Source: Consotaella salsifontis (GTDB lineage: Bacteria > Pseudomonadota > Alphaproteobacteria > Rhizobiales > Rhizobiaceae). Taken from it: a stretch of DNA of 64,000 nt. The position numbers were made by a program, and so were the translations under genes. Location: positions 141,507 through 205,506 of the forward strand of contig NZ_FUXL01000001.1 in NCBI RefSeq assembly GCF_900167365.1. The letters run 5' to 3'. Below the pieces are notes generated by a model. It made no database searches. It was not told the origin of the DNA and saw nothing but the letters and a program-made list of their open reading frames with translations. Positions 34,754 through 45,871 of this stretch are shown here, piece after piece (position 1 is the first letter of the stretch; each line of letters opens with the position of its first letter).

Positions 34754-35626
34754 ATGCGCGACCAGGAAATTGAGAGCTGGAGCGGAGAGGACGCAGGGGA
34801 GGGGCCGGATTGCCACCCACTCTTTCGCGACGCACCGAGCAGCGTATCCTTCAAGAAGCTGCGCAAGCGCCTCCTGAGGCAGGTGCGCGAGGCAATCGAA
34901 GAGTTTGCCATGGCGCGCCCCGGCGCGCGCTGGCTCGTCGGCCTCTCGGGCGGCAAGGATTCCTACGCTCTCCTCGCTGTGCTGCACGACCTTTCCTGGC
35001 GCGGCCTCCTGCCGGTCGACCTTCTCGCCTGCAATCTGGACCAGGGGCAACCGGGATTTCCCAAGGAGATCTTGCCGAACTTTCTCTCGGCCCACGGCAT
35101 CGCCCACCGCATCGAATACCGCGACACTTATTCCATCGTCACCGACAAGGTGCCGGAAGGCGCGACCTACTGCTCGCTCTGCTCGCGCCTGCGGCGCGGT
35201 CACCTCTACCGCGTCGCGCGCGAGGAGGGCTGCGAGGCGCTGGTTCTCGGCCATCATCGGGATGACGCGCTGGAGACGTTTTTCATGAACCTCTTCCATG
35301 GCGGCCGGTTGGCGGCGATGCCGCCCAAGCTCGTTAACGACGAGGGCGACGTGATGGTGCTGCGCCCGCTGATCCGCGCCGCCGAGGAGGACCTTGGACG
35401 CTTCTCCGCAGCTCTGGGTTTCCCCATCATCCCGTGCGATCTCTGCGGCAGCCAGGACGGCCTGCAGCGAAACGCCATGAAGGCGATGCTCGTCGATCTG
35501 GAACGCCGGTTTCCCGGGCGTAAGGACGTCATGATTCGCGCGCTCGCCCATGTCCGCCCGAGCCATCTTCTCGATCCGGCTCTCTTCGATTTCGCAGCGC
35601 TCAGCCCCGGAAAGGATCTCCCGTGA
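34754..35626 (+). CDS. ttcA: tRNA 2-thiocytidine(32) synthetase
   Basis: PP-loop ATPase (290 aa) that thiolates cytidine 32 of several tRNAs with a 4Fe-4S cluster. The ATP motif is [11 protein letters not shown]. The paired cysteines of the cluster appear as [10 protein letters not shown], and the later CDLCGSQ supplies the third ligand region. The [18 protein letters not shown] block is the TtcA signature. The ATG at 34754 has only a weak upstream AAGG; the frame extends to 34661 without conserved sequence. It is coupled to the phosphatase gene by GTGA overlap. Confidence 0.92.
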   Translation: MRDQEIESWSGEDAGEGPDCHPLFRDAPSSVSFKKLRKRLLRQVREAIEEFAMARPGARWLVGLSGGKDSYALLAVLHDLSWRGLLPVDLLACNLDQGQPGFPKEILPNFLSAHGIAHRIEYRDTYSIVTDKVPEGATYCSLCSRLRRGHLYRVAREEGCEALVLGHHRDDALETFFMNLFHGGRLAAMPPKLVNDEGDVMVLRPLIRAAEEDLGRFSAALGFPIIPCDLCGSQDGLQRNAMKAMLVDLERRFPGRKDVMIRALAHVRPSHLLDPALFDFAALSPGKDLP

Positions 35627-36459
35627 CCAATCCCGTCGAACTCGACCAACTCGTCGCCATTCTGAGGGATGCTGCACGGGAGGAGATTCTGCCACGCTTC
35701 CGCCGGCTGGAGCCCTCGGCCATCCGCGCCAAGACGTCGGCGATCGACCTGGTGACGGAGGCGGATGAAGCCGCCGAGCGGGCGATCCGAGCACACTGCG
35801 CCGCCCTTTGGCCGGAGGCCGCGTTCGTGGGCGAGGAGGGCGTCGCCGCCGACCCAAGCCTTCTCGGCAAGGTCGCAACGGCCGATCTTGCCATCGTCGT
35901 CGATCCGATCGATGGCACTGCGAACTATGCGGCGGGCGCACCACTCTTCGCGGTCATGGCTTCGGTGGTTGCCAAGGGCGAGACGGTGGCGGGCGTGATC
36001 TACGATCCGCTCGGCGACGACGCCATGGTGGCGGAAAAGGGAAGCGGCGCCTTTCTGAAGCGCCCGGACGGCTCCGGTCATAGGCTCGCTGTCGCAACGC
36101 CCCCGGCGCTGGAGGATGCGGTCGGCGCCGCCTCGCTCACCTACTTCGCCAAGGCCTTCAAGCCGGAACTCTTCGAACGTTTGGCAAGTCTTCGCTCGAT
36201 CGTGAACTATCGTTGTGCCGGCCACGAATGGCGGCTTGCCGCCTCAGGCCATCTCCACTTCCTGAGCTATCACAAGCTGATGCCCTGGGATCACTTGGCG
36301 GGGGCTCTGATCTTCACCGAGGCCGGCGGCTTCGTGCGCCGATTGGACGGTTCGCCCTACCGCACGAGCCATGTCGCGGGAGGCCTGCTGGCGGCCTGCA
36401 ACGAGGACAGCTGGCATTCGCTCTACGAGCGGGTTTTCAAGGACATGGCGAACGACTGA
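35623..36459 (+). CDS. Inositol monophosphatase family protein
   Basis: Mg-dependent, lithium-type phosphatase of 278 aa. The metal ligands are in [14 protein letters not shown] and the late [10 protein letters not shown]. Rhizobial members act on inositol 1-phosphate, histidinol phosphate or 3'-phosphoadenosine phosphate; the WDH/AG motif does not settle which. The start is GTG at 35623, overlapping the ttcA stop, so expression is coupled to tRNA thiolation. Confidence 0.87.
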   Translation: MTNPVELDQLVAILRDAAREEILPRFRRLEPSAIRAKTSAIDLVTEADEAAERAIRAHCAALWPEAAFVGEEGVAADPSLLGKVATADLAIVVDPIDGTANYAAGAPLFAVMASVVAKGETVAGVIYDPLGDDAMVAEKGSGAFLKRPDGSGHRLAVATPPALEDAVGAASLTYFAKAFKPELFERLASLRSIVNYRCAGHEWRLAASGHLHFLSYHKLMPWDHLAGALIFTEAGGFVRRLDGSPYRTSHVAGGLLAACNEDSWHSLYERVFKDMAND

Positions 36460-36514
36460 GGCGTTTGGAGCGGTCCGGTGATCCTCGGGCCGCTCCGCGC
36501 GTCACCGCCGCGGG

Positions 36515-37795
36515 CTATTCTGCTGCTTCGCCAGCATTGACCGTGGCGGGGGGCGGGGGAGCCGGGAGATGACGAGGCGTGAAGAGGCGCCCACCCTCGG
36601 CCATGAAGACCAGCCCCAGCGACACGATACCCAGCGTCACGAAGCCGCCGAACAGCGGAATCAGCGTGCCATTGTAAAGAAAGCCGATGGTCGCGCCGAG
36701 CAGGCCGCCCAGCACGGTCTGGAGAAACCCCAGGGCCGAGGAGGCGGTGCCGGCGATATGGCCCAGCGGGTCCATGGCCAACGCGTTGAAGTTGGTGCCG
36801 ATGAAGCCGAAGAAGCAGAACAGCGGCACGAACAGCGAGAAGAACAGCCAGAACGGCGGAGCGCCATCGTTGACGAGCGACGCGATGAGCTCGGCTGATG
36901 CGACGATGATCAGGCCGATCAATGCCGCGTGGGAAAGCTTGCGCATGCCGAAGCGGCGCACCAGCCGGGAATTAAGGAAGCTCGAGGCCGCCATGAAGAC
37001 GGCGACCGCCGAGAAATACAGGGTGAACTCGGGACCGAAGCTGAAGACCTCGGTATAGATCTGCTCGGCCTGATTGATGAAGGCGAAGAGCACCCCGAAG
37101 ATGACCGAGGCCGCGAGCGTGTAGCCGAAGGCGATGCGGTTCGTGAAGACCGCGCCAAAGGCCTCTCTCACCCGGCGGACGTTAAGCTCCCGCCGGTCCT
37201 CGGGGTGGAGCGTTTCGGGCAGGCGCAAGGCGACCCATGCCAGCACGACCATGCCGAAAAGGAAGATGACGAGCGAGATCTCGCGCCAGCTGCCGAAAAG
37301 CAGGACCAGCTGCCCGACATTGGGCGCGACCACCGGGATCACCATGAAGACCATCATCACCAGCGACATGACGCTCGCCATCTGACGTCCGCCGAAGCAG
37401 TCGCGCACCACCGAGATGGCGATCACCCGCGTCGCGGCCGTGCCGGTTCCCTGGAGCGCGCGGCAGAGGAGGAGGATACCGAAAGTCGGGGCGAAGATGG
37501 AGGCGAGTGCCGCGACGGCATAGATGCTGAGTCCCGCATAGAGCAGCGGCTTGCGCCCGAAGCGATCCGACAGGGGCCCGTAGAATATCTGCGTCACACC
37601 GAAGCCGAGCATGTAGGAGCTGATCACCAGCTGACGGCTGTTCTCCGACTCGACATTCAGCGCCTGACCGATGTTCTGAAGCGCGGGAATGAAGATATCG
37701 ATCGCCGCCGAGTTGAGTGCCATCAGGCTGGCGACCAAGGTCACCAGTTCCCAATAGGGAATGCCGCGCGAATCTCGGACGGGCGCGTCGTTCAT
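36515..37795 (-). CDS. MFS multidrug exporter, Bcr/CflA family
   Basis: Twelve-helix proton antiporter of 426 aa. The family motif GPLSDRFGRKPLL follows helix 2, and the helix 5 region (RDCFGGRQMASVMSL) is typical of Bcr/CflA proteins exporting bicyclomycin, chloramphenicol or sulfonamides. I start it at 37795 because AAGAGG precedes that ATG; a longer frame adds 19 basic residues. A hairpin (36467-36473 with 36490-36496) lies between it and the convergent phosphatase gene. Confidence 0.9.
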   Translation of the reverse strand: MNDAPVRDSRGIPYWELVTLVASLMALNSAAIDIFIPALQNIGQALNVESENSRQLVISSYMLGFGVTQIFYGPLSDRFGRKPLLYAGLSIYAVAALASIFAPTFGILLLCRALQGTGTAATRVIAISVVRDCFGGRQMASVMSLVMMVFMVIPVVAPNVGQLVLLFGSWREISLVIFLFGMVVLAWVALRLPETLHPEDRRELNVRRVREAFGAVFTNRIAFGYTLAASVIFGVLFAFINQAEQIYTEVFSFGPEFTLYFSAVAVFMAASSFLNSRLVRRFGMRKLSHAALIGLIIVASAELIASLVNDGAPPFWLFFSLFVPLFCFFGFIGTNFNALAMDPLGHIAGTASSALGFLQTVLGGLLGATIGFLYNGTLIPLFGGFVTLGIVSLGLVFMAEGGRLFTPRHLPAPPPPATVNAGEAAE

Positions 37796-37925
37796 GGCCA
37801 AACCTCTTGGGATGTGACGTCGGTAAGGTAGCGAGGGGAGCCGGTTTGGCAAGAGCGGGCAACGCTCAGGCCAAACTTGCCGTTCGGCGCCTGATAGACG
37901 CCTCGCAAAACCGATCAGACCATTG

Positions 37926-37950
37926 AAAAACCCTCCGGCGGGCCGGAGGG
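37926..37950 (-). terminator. Rho-independent terminator after grxD
   Basis: On the minus strand CCCTCCGG pairs with CCGGAGGG across a 4-nt loop and is followed by TTTTT (37926-37930 on the plus strand). Confidence 0.85.
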
Positions 37951-38050
37951 TTAGGGGTGGTTGGAAAGGCGCCCTTGGCGGCGTCCTTCACTGCTCGTCG
38001 TGGATCTGACGTGGAGGGTGGGAGCGCCTCTCGCGCCGAATCCCAAACCG

Positions 38051-38398
38051 CTACTCGGCCGCGGGCGCGTCCGTCTGAGTCGCCACGCCCTTGTCGGCGA
38101 AGAGCGACTTCAGCTCACCGGCCTGGAACATCTCCTTGACGATGTCGCAGCCGCCGACGAACTCGCCCTTCACGAAGAGCTGGGGCAGCGTGGGCCACTG
38201 GCTGTATTCCTTGACGCCCTGACGCAGATCGTCGGACGTCAGGATGTTGATGCCCTTATAGGGGACGCCGAGATAGTCGAGGATCTGGACGACCTGCCCG
38301 GAGAACCCGCACTGCGGGAAGTCCGGCGTGCCCTTCATGAAGAGCACCACGTCGTTGCCCTTGACCTCGCTGTCGATCCAATTGCTGATTTCGCTCAT
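38051..38398 (-). CDS. grxD: Monothiol glutaredoxin Grx4 type (CGFS)
   Basis: CGFS glutaredoxin of 115 aa (PDFPQCGFSGQVV) that carries or relays 2Fe-2S clusters, usually with BolA. The glutathione-binding TLPQLFVKGEFVGGCDIV block is intact. The ATG at 38398 begins MSEISNWIDSEV; an upstream extension in frame is not typical. It lies 133 bp downstream of bolA on the same strand and ends in a strong terminator, so the purL-bolA-grxD run closes here. The C-terminus is extended by an acidic AATQT-type tail. Confidence 0.93.
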   Translation of the reverse strand: MSEISNWIDSEVKGNDVVLFMKGTPDFPQCGFSGQVVQILDYLGVPYKGINILTSDDLRQGVKEYSQWPTLPQLFVKGEFVGGCDIVKEMFQAGELKSLFADKGVATQTDAPAAE

Positions 38399-38530
38399 CT
38401 CGATGCCGTCCTGTTGATGCCGGAAAGCGGCCTGCTTATCGCGCGTCAAGCGGGCCGTAAAGCTCTGGTGGTGAAAGCGGAATCCGCGCGCTCGGCGATT
38501 CTTGCGCGCGCTGGCTCCGCAGCCTATCCC

Positions 38531-38764
38531 TCACTTGGGAGCGCTGGTCTGCAATGCAAGGGCATGAAGGGCGCCGCCCATCTTGCCCTGAAGCGCGCGA
38601 TAGACCAGCTGATGCTGCTCGACCCTCGACTTTCCGCGAAAGCTCTCCGAGACCACTTCCGCCGCATAATGATCGCCATCACCGGCCAGATCGCGGATGC
38701 TGACCACGGCGTCGGGAATCGCCGTCTTGATCATCGCCTCGATTTCCCGAGCATCCATCGCCAT
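38531..38764 (-). CDS. bolA: BolA family protein
   Basis: Small protein of 77 aa with the class II KH-like BolA fold. Visible blocks are IEAMIKTAIPDAVVSIRDL, GDGDHYAAEVVSESF and the helix-turn HQLVYRALQGKMGGALHALA, which holds the conserved C-terminal His. It partners with the CGFS glutaredoxin encoded next to it in Fe-S trafficking. GGGAG precedes the ATG at 38764; longer in-frame starts are Arg-rich and unlike BolA. Confidence 0.92.
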   Translation of the reverse strand: MAMDAREIEAMIKTAIPDAVVSIRDLAGDGDHYAAEVVSESFRGKSRVEQHQLVYRALQGKMGGALHALALQTSAPK

Positions 38765-38846
38765 CGTGCAGCTCCCTCGACGCACTGATCTCATCCTCGA
38801 TACGATACGAGCCGCAGGGGAGCGGATCAATCGCTCGCGCCCGAGA

Positions 38847-41051
<2,205 letters not shown>

Positions 41052-41201
41052 GAGCTTGTCTCCGTCACTTGGCCGACCGGGAGCGGTCGCGTCGATGGGT
41101 CGGGAAGCATTCCGCCGCAGCGGCTGCGAACCTCCGTCTAGAACATCGGAGAGGCGATGGGAATGAGGCTTGAGGGCTGGCAGGCTCGACAGGCCCGCAG
41201 G

Positions 41202-41837
41202 TCACAAACTTTCCTCGTTCGGAGGCTGTCGAAGCAGCCACCATCCAAAGGCCAGAGCATAGAAGTAGGAGAAGAGTTCGAGCGTCTCCTCGATCTCCAT
41301 CATATGCATGCGCTCCCCATATTCGGCCGCCATCAGGAGAGCAGCCGAGACCAAAAGCGGCCAGAACGTCAGGCTCCATCGAGGGCGGAAGATGCCTGGA
41401 AGGTGGCGACGCTGAAGGACGAAATAGGCGAGGACGAGGAGGGCACCCGCCGTCATCAAACCGTATTTCCAAGTGTGCGTCAGGCATCCGCCGCCACTGT
41501 AGAAGTGGCTGGTGCAGGACGGCACCTCGCGCAGAACAGCCGAATAGAGAAAGTATGCGGCGCCGCAGGCGAGCAATCCCACGGGGCTGCGCGAGCGCCA
41601 CGCCCGGACAACGAGCGTGACCGCTGCCAGCCCCACGATCGCCGCCTGGATCCACTCGATAGGCCCGTCCTCGTCGAACCAGGGGGCCGCCGATGGCACC
41701 TGAGTGTGGAAGAACCAGCCTATGGCCAAGCCGACCAGCAAGGCGATGATCCCTGCTGGCAGCCATATCAACAGGGAAGGGGAGGATATGCCCTCATCCG
41801 TGGATGAGGACGTGGGAACGGATGAATCGCTGAACAT
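41202..41837 (-). CDS. Six-helix membrane protein of unknown function inside the purine cluster
   Basis: Protein of 211 aa with about six transmembrane helices (approximately 22-43, 59-80, 84-103, 126-143, 155-175 and 184-203). A cysteine/His-containing loop (PSCTSHFYSGGGCLTHTW) lies between helices 3 and 4. I do not recognise a named family. It lies between purQ and purL on the same strand, 150 bp upstream of purL, and a structured leader ends exactly at its ATG. Hydrophobic content and codon use look like a genuine gene. A link with purine metabolism is not implied by sequence. Confidence 0.72.
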   Translation of the reverse strand: MFSDSSVPTSSSTDEGISSPSLLIWLPAGIIALLVGLAIGWFFHTQVPSAAPWFDEDGPIEWIQAAIVGLAAVTLVVRAWRSRSPVGLLACGAAYFLYSAVLREVPSCTSHFYSGGGCLTHTWKYGLMTAGALLVLAYFVLQRRHLPGIFRPRWSLTFWPLLVSAALLMAAEYGERMHMMEIEETLELFSYFYALAFGWWLLRQPPNEESL

Positions 41838-41881
41838 GACGCCTTCATGACACGCGAAAACGTGAGCGTCATCACGGCGTC
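41838..41881 (-). promoter_or_regulatory. Leader hairpin masking the Shine-Dalgarno of the membrane protein gene
   Basis: On the minus strand GACGCC (41876-41881) pairs with GGCGTC (41838-41843), which touches the ATG. Inner pairs ATGA/TCAT and CACG/CGTG extend it. The GAAGG ribosome binding site falls partly inside the lower stem. The shape is like an RNA thermometer or repressor-bound leader. Confidence 0.4.
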
Positions 41882-41912
41882 AAAAAAATAAGTTGTCAGA
41901 ACAATTCATATG

Positions 41913-42308
41913 TCAGGCCGAGCAGCTGTCGCGCCCCGTCCGCCAACGCGCGAGGTCGGATTGGACGCGCGGCGCAACCGAGCTCTCGCCGGTGAGAGGC
42001 CCGTAGATGGCGACCTCCGAGGAGCCGCTCTGACCCTCAACGACCAGGAGCGGGCGCGCCTCAGGATGGCCACGCGGCACCAGCAAAAAGCGAGGCCGCC
42101 CCGAATAGGAAGACAACTCCGGAGCCAACGAGTAGGCGGCGAAAACCGGATCCTTGGACTTGAACCAGCAGCGGTTGGCGTTGAGGGCCAGCCGTTCCAT
42201 CCGGTCAAGGCCAGTATCCACCACAGGCTTCTCGACGGTCGATGAACTCGAACAGGCGCAGAGCCCCGCAAGAGCCGCAAGGGCGATCACGGCGCAGGCG
42301 CGTGTCAT
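41913..42308 (-). CDS. Small lipoprotein of unknown function
   Basis: Lipoprotein of 131 aa. The signal peptide ends in LCAC, with the lipidated Cys at about residue 19 from the ATG at 42308 (MTRACAVIALAALAG). An alternative start at 42332 would lengthen the n-region to MSTLPSSTM and is also plausible. The mature part has ALNANRCWFKSKDPVFAAYS and a conserved-looking SYSGRPRFLLVPRG strand. No family is recognised. It sits between purQ and the membrane protein gene on the same strand. Confidence 0.68.
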   Translation of the reverse strand: MTRACAVIALAALAGLCACSSSSTVEKPVVDTGLDRMERLALNANRCWFKSKDPVFAAYSLAPELSSYSGRPRFLLVPRGHPEARPLLVVEGQSGSSEVAIYGPLTGESSVAPRVQSDLARWRTGRDSCSA

Positions 42309-42357
42309 GGTCGAAGACGGCAAAGTGCTCATCCGAAAAACCGAACCTTCTTTGCCT

Positions 42358-43038
42358 TTAGGCCGCCTTGAGGGCGCTGCCGCCCATGACGCTCTCGAAT
42401 ATGCCCCGGCCGTCCGTTCCGCCGTGTTCTGGCTCGATCAGGTTTTCGGGATGTGGCATCAGGCCGAGAACATTGCCCGCCTCGTTAATGATGCCGGCGA
42501 TGTCGTGGACCGCGCCGTTGGGGTTCGTCCCCTCGGCATAGCGGAAGACCACCTGGCCGTTTCCTTCGACGCGCGCTAGGATGTCCTCGTCGGCGAAGTA
42601 GTTGCCGTCATGGTGCGCCACAGGGCAGCGGATGATCTGCCCGTTGCCGTAGGCCGTGGTGAAGCGCGTCTCGGCGTTGGCGACCTTCAGCTTCACCTCG
42701 CGACAGACGAATCGCAGCGACGTGTTCCGCATCAGGACGCCGGGCAGAAGGCCCGTCTCGCAGAGAATCTGGAAACCGTTGCAGACGCCCAGCACCGGAA
42801 CACCACGACCCGCCGCCTCTGCAACCGCCCGCATGACCGGAGCGCGCGCGGCGATGGCGCCGCAACGCAGATAGTCGCCATAGGAAAAACCGCCCGGAAT
42901 GACGATGAGGTCGACGGGCGGGATCGAAGTTTCGGTCTGCCATACCGTCGCCGGCGCCCGGCCGCTGATCTTGGTCAGCGCCGCGATCATGTCGCGGTCG
43001 CGGTTGAGGCCTGGAAGAATGACGACGGCGGTGTTCAT
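42358..43038 (-). CDS. purQ: Phosphoribosylformylglycinamidine synthase, glutaminase subunit
   Basis: Class I glutamine amidotransferase of 226 aa that supplies ammonia to PurL. The nucleophile is Cys86 in GVCNGFQIL, with the [11 protein letters not shown] block before it and the catalytic His/Glu pair in LMPHPEN. It lies 113 bp downstream of purS on the same strand. The lipoprotein gene starts 49 bp after it. Confidence 0.96.
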   Translation of the reverse strand: MNTAVVILPGLNRDRDMIAALTKISGRAPATVWQTETSIPPVDLIVIPGGFSYGDYLRCGAIAARAPVMRAVAEAAGRGVPVLGVCNGFQILCETGLLPGVLMRNTSLRFVCREVKLKVANAETRFTTAYGNGQIIRCPVAHHDGNYFADEDILARVEGNGQVVFRYAEGTNPNGAVHDIAGIINEAGNVLGLMPHPENLIEPEHGGTDGRGIFESVMGGSALKAA

Positions 43039-43151
43039 TGGCTTTCGGGTCTCTCGGGCACAATGCCGAAAAGCCGCATGGCTTCTCGGAAAAGGTTACG
43101 TCAAAACAGAACGCTAGAGCGAAATGCCGATTCCGAGGAAGCGCCTTCGCC

Positions 43152-43391
43152 CTAGAATATCTCGACGGTGTAGTTCTCGATCACCGTGTTGGCGAGAAGC
43201 TTGTCGCACATCGCCCGGAGATCAGCTTCGGCGGCCGCTCGATCTTCCGTGTCGAGGTCGACGTCGAACACCTTTCCTTGGCGCACGCCGCCAACGCCCG
43301 AAAAGCCGAGGGCGCCCAGCGCTCCCTGGATGGCCTTGCCCTGTGGATCGAGGACGCCGCTCTTGAGCGTCACGATGATGCGCGCCTTCAT
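43152..43391 (-). CDS. purS: Phosphoribosylformylglycinamidine synthase subunit PurS
   Basis: Small (79 aa) third subunit that bridges PurL and PurQ. The whole length matches the family: VTLKSGVLDPQGKAIQGAL, VRQGKVFDVDL and the C-terminal ANTVIENYTVEIF. It lies 69 bp downstream of purC. Confidence 0.95.
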   Translation of the reverse strand: MKARIIVTLKSGVLDPQGKAIQGALGALGFSGVGGVRQGKVFDVDLDTEDRAAAEADLRAMCDKLLANTVIENYTVEIF

Positions 43392-43460
43392 GACGGGATC
43401 AATCTACCTTGCGAGGAACAATACGAAGATGCTGTCGGGGTCCCGGTGCCAGCCTGCGGG

Positions 43461-44225
43461 CTACTTGACCAACACCGGGCCGGAAGGGCGGGGCGAATCG
43501 TTCTCATTCATGATGCCGAGACGGCGCGCCACTTCCTGATAGGCCTCGACCAGCCCGCCCATGTCCCGCCGGAAGCGGTCCTTGTCGAGCTTGTCATGGG
43601 TCTGGGTGTCCCACAGCCGGCAGCAGTCGGGCGAAATCTCGTCGGCGACGACGATGCGCATCATGTCGCCCTCGAACAGGCGCCCGGTCTCCATCTTGAA
43701 GTCGACGAGCTGAATGCCGACGCCGAGGAAGAGGCCCGAGAGGAAATCGTTGACGCGGATCGCCAGCGCCATGATGTCGTCGATCTCCTGGGGGCTGGCC
43801 CAGCCGAAGGCCGTGATATGCTCTTCGGAAACCATCGGATCGTCGAGCGCGTCGGCCTTGTAGTAGAATTCGATGATCGAGCGCGGAAGAACGGTGCCTT
43901 CCTCGATGCCGAGGCGCTTGGCCAAAGAGCCCGCCGCGATGTTGCGCACAACGACCTCGAGCGGAATGATCTCGACCTCGCGGATCAGCTGCTCGCGCAT
44001 GTTGAGGCGGCGGATGAAATGGGTCGGGATGCCCATCTTGTTGAGATGAGTGAAGATGTGCTCGGAGATGCGGTTGTTGAGGACACCCTTGCCGTCGACG
44101 ACTTCGTGCTTCTTCTTGTTGAAGGCGGTCGCGTCGTCCTTGAAGAACTGGACGAGCGTCCCTGGCTCCGGGCCCTCGTAAAGGATCTTGGCCTTGCCTT
44201 CGTAAATACGGCGGCGACGTGTCAT
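43461..44225 (-). CDS. purC: Phosphoribosylaminoimidazole-succinocarboxamide synthase
   Basis: SAICAR synthetase (254 aa) that joins aspartate to CAIR with ATP. Conserved elements are [15 protein letters not shown], the [14 protein letters not shown] phosphate-binding stretch, [15 protein letters not shown], and [10 protein letters not shown] with [12 protein letters not shown]. It heads the purC-purS-purQ minus-strand run. The ATG at 44225 fits the alpha-proteobacterial N-terminus; the frame continues upstream without conserved sequence. It is divergent from the zeta subunit gene. Confidence 0.95.
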   Translation of the reverse strand: MTRRRRIYEGKAKILYEGPEPGTLVQFFKDDATAFNKKKHEVVDGKGVLNNRISEHIFTHLNKMGIPTHFIRRLNMREQLIREVEIIPLEVVVRNIAAGSLAKRLGIEEGTVLPRSIIEFYYKADALDDPMVSEEHITAFGWASPQEIDDIMALAIRVNDFLSGLFLGVGIQLVDFKMETGRLFEGDMMRIVVADEISPDCCRLWDTQTHDKLDKDRFRRDMGGLVEAYQEVARRLGIMNENDSPRPSGPVLVK

Positions 44226-44466
44226 GATGTGCTCTATCTGGTGGATGCGCTGCTGGGGCAGACGACAACTTGGGTCTTTGAGCGGTGAATAGACCAAGCG
44301 GCCTCGGTAAACAATCGCCGCAGCATCCAAATTGGGAGCTGTGCCATGCCAAGGCAAGCCGCCGGATGGACTATCCCCGAGAATTTGGCGGTTCCGCAGC
44401 CATGGAAAACAAGGCGGGCCAGTGCTATCCTTTTCGCAGCAACTGACGTTGTTGGGAGGAGCCGAC

Positions 44467-44805
44467 ATGTCGATGAGCGATCGTAGCCGCGAGTTCGAGG
44501 CCGGCTATGTGCAGGACGAAACCTTGCGCTTTCGGATCAGGACGCGGCGGAACGAACTTCTTGGATATTGGGCCGCGCAGAAGCTCGAAAAGTCCAATAT
44601 CGAAGGTCGGGCTTATGCCAAGGAGCTCGCCGAAAAGCACGTGAACGCGCCGGGCGACGATGAGATATTCGCAAGGATCAGAGCTGACTTTGATGAGGCG
44701 GGCGTTCGCCAATCGGACCATCAGATCCGCCGCACGATGAGCGAGCTCATGACGAAGGCTGAGCAGCAGGTGCGCGAAGGGACCGACGGAACCCTCGACG
44801 ACTGA
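44467..44805 (+). CDS. F1-ATPase zeta inhibitor subunit (DUF1476)
   Basis: Protein of 112 aa, almost entirely helical, matching alphaproteobacterial DUF1476. Key blocks are [16 protein letters not shown] at the N-terminus, which is the inhibitory segment that inserts into F1, and [14 protein letters not shown]. In Paracoccus this protein blocks ATP hydrolysis of F1 as IF1 does in mitochondria, though by a distinct fold. GGGAGGAG lies just before the ATG. It stands alone, far from the atp operon. Confidence 0.92.
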   Translation: MSMSDRSREFEAGYVQDETLRFRIRTRRNELLGYWAAQKLEKSNIEGRAYAKELAEKHVNAPGDDEIFARIRADFDEAGVRQSDHQIRRTMSELMTKAEQQVREGTDGTLDD

Positions 44806-44939
44806 AGCTGCCATCTCTCCGCCAGCCCTAAGCTGGCCACGGGATGCGGGACAGGCGGCGACGCCGGAAGGGGCGCTACCCTTCTGGACGAAGACGCCGT
44901 CGGCTTGCAGGCCGCCCGTCGCCCCCATGCCCTGGCGTT

Positions 44940-45860
44940 TCAGTCGTGCTTCAGTTCCTTCGCCACGATTCCGGGACGGCGATAGATGAACCAGTAGACG
45001 CCGCCGACGAGAAGCGCGCCCCCCACCCAGTTGCCGGCGGTGACGGCCACGAGATTGTTGATGACCCCTGACCATGGAATTTCAGGCGCGGCACCGCCAT
45101 GCGCCGACCAGAAGCTCTTGGGCGCGCCCCAGGAGATGAAGAGGCCGAGGGCGAGATAGTACATGTTGGCAACGCAGTGCTCGAAGCCTGCTGCCACGAA
45201 GGCCGTCACCGGAAAGACAATGGCGATGATGCGATCGGCAACGGTGCGGCCCGCCAGCGCCAGCCACACGGCAAGACACACCAGCACGTTGCAGAGGATA
45301 CCCAGCGCGAAGGCTTGGCCGAAGGGCAGGGCAGCTTTTGCCTCCGCGTAGTGAACCGCTGCCGCTCCCACGGCGCCACCGCCGAAGGCGAACTGGCCGG
45401 ACGCGAAGACCAGCGCGGCGGTGATCACGCCGCCGACCAGGTTTCCGAGCCAGACCGTGGTCCAGACCTTGACCATCTTAGCCGTCGTCAGCCGTCGGCT
45501 CGCCCATGCCATCACCATAAGCATGTCGCCGGTGAAGAGCTGCGCGCCCCCGATCAGCACCAGGATCAGGCCGAGAGAGAAGGTCAGCCCCGCCAGAAGC
45601 CGAATGACGCCATAGGGCAGAATGCCCTCGGCGCCTGCCACCACGGTGGTGGCGAACATCGCGCCAAGGCCGATGAAGGCGCCGGCGAGCATGGCAAGCG
45701 CAAACAACGTGGCAGGGTCACTCGCGGCCTTCTTGACGCCGAGGTCCTCGGCCGCGACAGCGATCGAGGCGGGGGCCAGGGAGCCGCCCGCCTCGATGCC
45801 GCGAAAGAAGGAGGATGGGACCGCTCCGGTTCCATCCTTGATTTCCTGTCGAACCGTCAC
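44940..45860 (-). CDS. Formate/nitrite transporter family channel
   Basis: FNT family protein of 306 aa with six helices. The signature loops are present: IGGAQLFTGDML on helix 3, GNLVGGVI between helices, and GFEHCVANMYYL with the central His that protonates the substrate. It lies 11 bp downstream of pta and in the same transcript, so acetate (or formate or lactate) is a more likely cargo than nitrite. An N-terminal extension of about 45 aa precedes helix 1, longer than FocA. Confidence 0.87.
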   Translation of the reverse strand: MTVRQEIKDGTGAVPSSFFRGIEAGGSLAPASIAVAAEDLGVKKAASDPATLFALAMLAGAFIGLGAMFATTVVAGAEGILPYGVIRLLAGLTFSLGLILVLIGGAQLFTGDMLMVMAWASRRLTTAKMVKVWTTVWLGNLVGGVITAALVFASGQFAFGGGAVGAAAVHYAEAKAALPFGQAFALGILCNVLVCLAVWLALAGRTVADRIIAIVFPVTAFVAAGFEHCVANMYYLALGLFISWGAPKSFWSAHGGAAPEIPWSGVINNLVAVTAGNWVGGALLVGGVYWFIYRRPGIVAKELKHD

Positions 45861-45871
45861 GTAACGCCTTT

